DNA of 64,000 bases from Siphonodentalium dalli (lineage: Eukaryota; Mollusca; Scaphopoda; Gadilida; Siphonodentaliidae). The translations under genes and the position numbers were made by a program. Position 1 is the first letter of the stretch, and the number at the start of each line of letters is the position of its first letter. The stretch covers positions 92,075,343 to 92,139,342 of the forward strand of contig CP136065.1 of NCBI GenBank assembly GCA_032622095.1, in the 5' to 3' direction. Positions 59,201-64,000 of the stretch are shown here, piece after piece. A model generated the notes under the pieces. That model searched no databases and was not told where the DNA came from. It saw nothing but the letters and a program-made list of their open reading frames with translations.

Positions 59201-62200
59201 GGCCATCTTGGATTTCAAAATTCAATCCATTGGCGCGGGCTACAGGTCATACTGTTCGTCTGATCATCATGAAATTTGTCATGAATGATAACAATGACAT
59301 GTAGATGGGATCGAGTTGTTTTGGGGTCATTTGGTCAAAAAACATGGCCACCAGCAGCCATCTTGGATTTTACTCTTTGCATGACTAAATCCTTTGGTGC
59401 GGGCTACAGGTCGTAGCTTTGGTCAAATGGTCATGAAATTTGTCATTAATTATAACAATGACATGTAGATGGGAACGAGTCGTTTTGGGGTCATTCGGTC
59501 AAAAAACATTGCCACCAGCATTTTACTTTTTGCATGACTAAATCCTTTGGCGTGGGCTACAGGTCATACCTTTGGTCTGATATTTATTAAATTTGTCATG
59601 AATGTTGACATTGACATGTAGATGGGAACGAATCATTGTGGGGTCATTCGGCCAAAAAACATGGCTGCCAGCGGCCATCTTGGATTTCAAAATTCAATCC
59701 ATTGGCGCGGTCTACAGGTCGTACTGTTCGTCTGATCATCATGAAATTTGTATGTCGTAGCTTTGGTCAGATCTTCATAAAATTTGTCATGGATGTTAAC
59801 AATTATACGTAGATGGGAACGAGTTCTTTTGGGGTCAATTGGCCAAAAAAAATGGCCACCAGCAGCCATCTTGTATTTTACTCTTTGCATCACTAAATCC
59901 TTTGGCGCATGTTAGACATTTCAATTAGCACCTTTCCTATTCCTCCATTTACTGTCAACCATTAAATTATTCCCCTACCTAAGTTGAGCTACAGTGTCAT
60001 TGACACTTTCATTTGTTGTAAGTGCCATAACTCAAAACGAATATTAACCAATTTCAATAATTTTGTGTTTATGAGTTGGTTGCCAGAATATCTTGGATGA
60101 CTTCGAAAACCAGTTTCATCTAATTTTTCTTACCTGAGCTATGCCCCTTAGTTGGATGATTTCTCGCCATTTTTAGCTCAACTTACTTTTGTAAGTTTGA
60201 GCTATTGCCATGGTTTGGCGTCCGTCGTCCGTGTGTCCGTCAACAATTTCCTATGGCGCGGGCTACAAGTTGTACCTTTGGTCTGATCTTCATGAAATTT
60301 GTCATGAATGTTGACATTGACATGTAGATGGGAACGAGTCATTTTGGGGTCATTCGGCCAAAAAACATGGCCGCTGGCAGCCATCTTGGATTTCAAGATT
60401 CAATCCATTGGCGCGGCCTACAGGTCATACTGTTCATCTGATCATCATGAAATTTGTCATTGATGTTAATAATGACATGGAGATGGGAACGAGTGATTTT
60501 GGGGTCGTTCGGCCAAAAAACATGGCTGCCAGCAGCCATCTTGGATTTTACTCTTTGCATGACTAAATCCTTTGGCGCGGGCTACAGGTCGTTGTTTTGG
60601 TCGGAAGTTTATGAAATTTGTCATGGATGTTAACACTGTCATGTAGATGGGGACGAGTGGTTTTGGAGTTGTTCGGCCAAAAAACATGGCCACCAGCAGC
60701 CATCTTGGATTTTACTCTTCATGACTAAATCCTTTGGCGCGGGCTACAGGTTGTACCTTTGGTCTAATCTTTATTAAATTTGTCATCAATGTTGACATTG
60801 ACATGTAGATGGGAACGAATCATTGTGGGGTCATTCGGCCAAAAAACATGGCCGCTGGCGGCCATCTTAGATTTCAAAATTCAATCCATTGGCGCGGGCT
60901 ACAGGTCGTACTGTTCGTCTGATCATCATGAAATTTGTCATGGATGTTAATATTGACATGTAGATGGGAACGAGTCATTTTGGGGTTGTTCGGCCAAAAA
61001 ACATGGCCATCAGCAGCCATCTTGGATTTCAAGATTCAATCCATTGGCGCGGCCTACAGGTCATACTGTTCATCTGATCATCATGAAATTTGTCATTGAT
61101 GTTAATAATGACATGGAGATGGGAACGAGTGATTTTGGGGTCGTTCGGCCAAAAAACATGGCTGCCAGCAGCCATCTTGGATTTTACTCTTTGCATGACT
61201 AAATCCTTTGGCGCGGGCTACAGGTCGTAGCTTCGATCGGAACATCATGAAATTTGTCATGGATGTTAACAATGACATGTAGATGGGAACGAGTGATTTT
61301 GGGGTCGTTCGGCCGAAAAACATGGCCGCCAGCAGCCATCTTGGATTTTACTCTTTGCATGACTAAATCCTTTGGCCCGGGCTACAGGTCGTACCTTTGG
61401 TCTGATCTTTATGAAATTTGTCATCAATGTTGACATTGACATGTAGATGGGAACGAGTTATTTTGGGGTCATTCGGCCAAAAAACATGGCCGCTGGCAGC
61501 CATCTTGGATTTCAAGATTCAATCCATTGGCGCGGGCTACAGGTCGTACTGTTCATCTGATCATCATGAAATTTGTCATTGATGTTAATAAGATTTTTTA
61601 AATTCAATGCATTGGCGCGGGCTACAGGTCGTACTGTTCGTCTGATCATCATGAAATTTGTCATGGATGTTAATATTGACAGGTAGATGGGAACGAGTCA
61701 TTTTGGGGTTGTTCGGCCAATAAACATGGCCACCAGCAGCCATCTTGGATTTTACTCTTTGCATGACTAAATCCTTTGGCGCGGGCTACAGGTCGTTGTT
61801 TTGGTCGGAAGTTTATGAAATTTGTCATGGATGTTAACACTGTCATGTAGATGGGAACGAGTGATTTTGGAGTTGTTCGGCCAAAAAACATGGCCACCAG
61901 CAGCCATCTTGGATTTTACTCTTCATGACTAAATCCTTTGGCGCGGGCTACAGGTTGTACCTTTGGTCTAATCTTTATTAAATTTGTCATCAATGTTGAC
62001 ATTGACATGTAGATGGGAACGAGTCATTTTGGGGTCATTCGGCCAAAAAACATGGCCGCTGGCAGCCATCTTGGATTTCAAGATTCAATCCATTGGCGCG
62101 GCCTACAGGTCATACTGTTCATCTGATCATCATGAAATTTGTCATTGATGTTAATAATGACATGGAGATGGGAACGAGTGATTTTGGGGTCGTTCGGCCA

Positions 62201-64000
62201 AAAAACATGGCTGCCAGCAGCCATCTTGGATTTTACTCTTTGCATGACTAAATCCTTTGGCGCGGGCTACAGGTCGTTGTTTTGGTCGGAAGTTTATGAA
62301 ATTTGTCATGGATGTTAACACTGTCATGTAGATGGGAACGAGTGGTTTTGGAGTTGTTCGGCCAAAAAACATGGCCACCAGCAGCCATCTTGGATTTTAC
62401 TCTTCATGACTAAATCCTTTGGCGCGGGCTACAGGTTGTACCTTTGGTCTAATCTTTATTAAATTTGTCATCAATGTTGACATTGACATGTAGATGGGAA
62501 CGAATCATTGTGGGGTCATTCGGCCAAAAAACATGGCCGCTGGCGGCCATCTTAGATTTCAAAATTCAATCCATTGGCGCGGGCTACAGGTCGTACTGTT
62601 CGTCTGATCATCATGAAATTTGTATGTCGTAGCTTTGGTCAGATCTTCATAAAATTTGTCATGGATGTTAACAATTATACGTAGATGGGAACGAGTTCTT
62701 TTGGGGTCAATTGGCCAAAAAAAATGGCCACCAGCAGCCATCTTGTATTTTACTCTTTGCATCACTAAATCCTTTGGCGCATGTTAGACATTTCAATTAG
62801 CACCTTTCCTATTCCTCCATTTACTGTCAACCATTAAATTATTCCCCTACCTAAGTTGAGCTACAGTGTCATTGACACTTTCATTTGTTGTAAGTGCCAT
62901 AACTCAAAACGAATATTAACCAATTTCAATAATTTTGTGTTTATGAGTTGGTTGCCAGAATATCTTGGATGACTTCGAAAACCAGTTTCATCTAATTTTT
63001 CTTACCTGAGCTATGCCCCTTAGTTGGATGATTTCTCGCCATTTTTAGCTCAACTTACTTTTGTAAGTTTGAGCTATTGCCATGGTTTGGCGTCCGTCGT
63101 CCGTGTGTCCGTCAACAATTTCCTATGGCGCGGGCTACAAGTTGTACCTTTGGTCTGATCTTCATGAAATTTGTCATGAATGTTGACATTGACATGTAGA
63201 TGGGAACGAGTCATTTTGGGGTCATTCGGCCAAAAAACATGGCCGCTGGCAGCCATCTTGGATTTCAAGATTCAATCCATTGGCGCGGCCTACAGGTCAT
63301 ACTGTTCATCTGATCATCATGAAATTTGTCATTGATGTTAATAATGACATGGAGATGGGAACGAGTGATTTTGGGGTCGTTCGGCCAAAAAACATGGCTG
63401 CCAGCAGCCATCTTGGATTTTACTCTTTGCATGACTAAATCCTTTGGCGCGGGCTACAGGTCGTTGTTTTGGTCGGAAGTTTATGAAATTTGTCATGGAT
63501 GTTAACACTGTCATGTAGATGGGGACGAGTGGTTTTGGAGTTGTTCGGCCCAAAAAACATGGCCACCAGCAGCCATCTTGGATTTTACTCTTCATGACTA
63601 AATCCTTTGGCGCGGGCTACAGGTTGTACCTTTGGTCTAATCTTTATTAAATTTGTCATCAATGTTGACATTGACATGTAGATGGGAACGAATCATTGTG
63701 GGGTCATTCGGCCAAAAAACATGGCCGCTGGCGGCCATCTTAGATTTCAAAATTCAATCCATTGGCGCGGGCTACAGGTCGTACTGTTCGTCTGATCATC
63801 ATGAAATTTGTCATGGATGTTAATATTGACATGTAGATGGGAACGAGTCATTTTGGGGTTGTTCGGCCAAAAAACATGGCCATCAGCAGCCATCTTGGAT
63901 TTCAAGATTCAATCCATTGGCGCGGCCTACAGGTCATACTGTTCATCTGATCATCATGAAATTTGTCATTGATGTTAATAATGACATGGAGATGGGAACG
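50217..64000 (+). repeat. higher-order array of tandem-core elements, five heads, runs off the window
   Basis: Monomers of ~155 or ~164 bp run almost without break. Core words are GATCATCATGAAATTTGTCA, GACATGTAGATGGGAACGAG and GGCCAAAAAACATGGCCGCC, then AGCAGCCATCTTGGATTT. Two linkers define the monomer types: TTACTCTTTGCATGACTAAA (long) and TCAAAATTCAATCC (short). Heads (AGCTCAACTTAC..GTAAGTTTGAGCT, then ATTGCCATGGTTTGGCGTCC) start at 50217, 52380, 55323, 60175 and 63047, giving unit lengths of 2163, 2943, 4852 and 2872 bp. Tails (CTAAGTTGAGCTACAGTG) are near 51965, 55120, 59975 and 62850. Confidence 0.9.
55160..55322 (+). repeat. inter-unit spacer resembling a foreign-family monomer
   Basis: GTGCCATAACTCAAAACGAA, AACCAATTTCAATAATTTTG, GATGACTTCGAAAACCAG and GAGCTATGCCCCTTAG resemble the 15343/28619-type monomer, not the array's own. 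The same spacer recurs at about 60012-60174 and 62884-63046, and a diverged form at about 52280-52379. Confidence 0.7.

Noticed and set aside
50220-63595. Many minus-strand frames of 60-100 codons with repeated peptides such as MAASGHVFWPNDPK and HAKSKIQDGCW
   Set aside because: They are translations of the tandem monomers. Two or three frames of the same monomer are open at once, unit length is not kept in multiples of three, and no known domain appears.
50217-64000. Regular repeats as a possible CRISPR array
   Set aside because: Monomers are 155-165 bp, contiguous and diverged, with no short repeat/unique spacer pattern. The genome is eukaryotic.

Overview
This is AT-rich animal nuclear DNA: split genes with GT-AG introns, very dense MITEs and foldback repeats, and a truncated non-LTR retrotransposon. 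The repeat landscape (tandem-core elements with TCCG/TCTG microsatellite heads) suggests a marine invertebrate, perhaps a mollusc or another lophotrochozoan. That placement is an inference; no sequence here proves the species.

Three protein-coding genes can be assembled exon by exon with matching intron phases. (1) A SPATA4-like calponin-homology (Spef1/CLAMP-type) protein on the minus strand, five coding exons, 7843 down to 415, 230 aa. (2) MITD1 on the plus strand, six exons, 11579-23332, 250 aa, the MIT-domain ESCRT-III adaptor of cytokinesis. (3) A very-long-chain fatty acid elongase (ELOVL family) on the plus strand, two coding exons, 36689-39504, 240 aa, with all family motifs and a KKXX-type C-terminus. 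A fourth, weaker candidate is a two-exon, 57-aa minus-strand gene (42789 to 41352) with an ACTACAATTCCC (ZNF143/Staf-like) box just upstream of its ATG. One orphan exon candidate lies at 47491-47573. SPATA4 and MITD1 are head to head about 3.7 kb apart. No shared pathway is evident among the genes.

The rest is mostly mobile or repetitive DNA. It includes at least ten TTAA-flanked double-hairpin MITEs (piggyBac-like termini), TA-flanked Tc1/mariner-like palindromic MITEs, a third TTAA MITE nested in two of those, a double-hairpin family with an AGAATGAGGTCCCC arm, a 1.5-kb long-TIR element with a perfect 9-bp target duplication, (CTTAAGCGCAAAT)n palindromic arrays, a 5'-truncated CR1/L2-like LINE, a decayed FLYWCH zinc-finger remnant and a tRNA-derived SINE.

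The most striking material is a set of at least seven elements built to one plan: a hairpin head, a short TCCG/TCTG/CCGTC stretch, a run of ~130-172-bp monomers, and (where visible) a tail that inversely matches the head. They occur at 12895, 15343, 21893, 28619, 43872, 49431 and 50217. The last is a >13.7-kb higher-order array of five head-monomer-tail units that runs off the window end. The monomers of the different families share a recognisable core, so these look like one superfamily of tandem-core foldback elements. No transposase is visible in the window.
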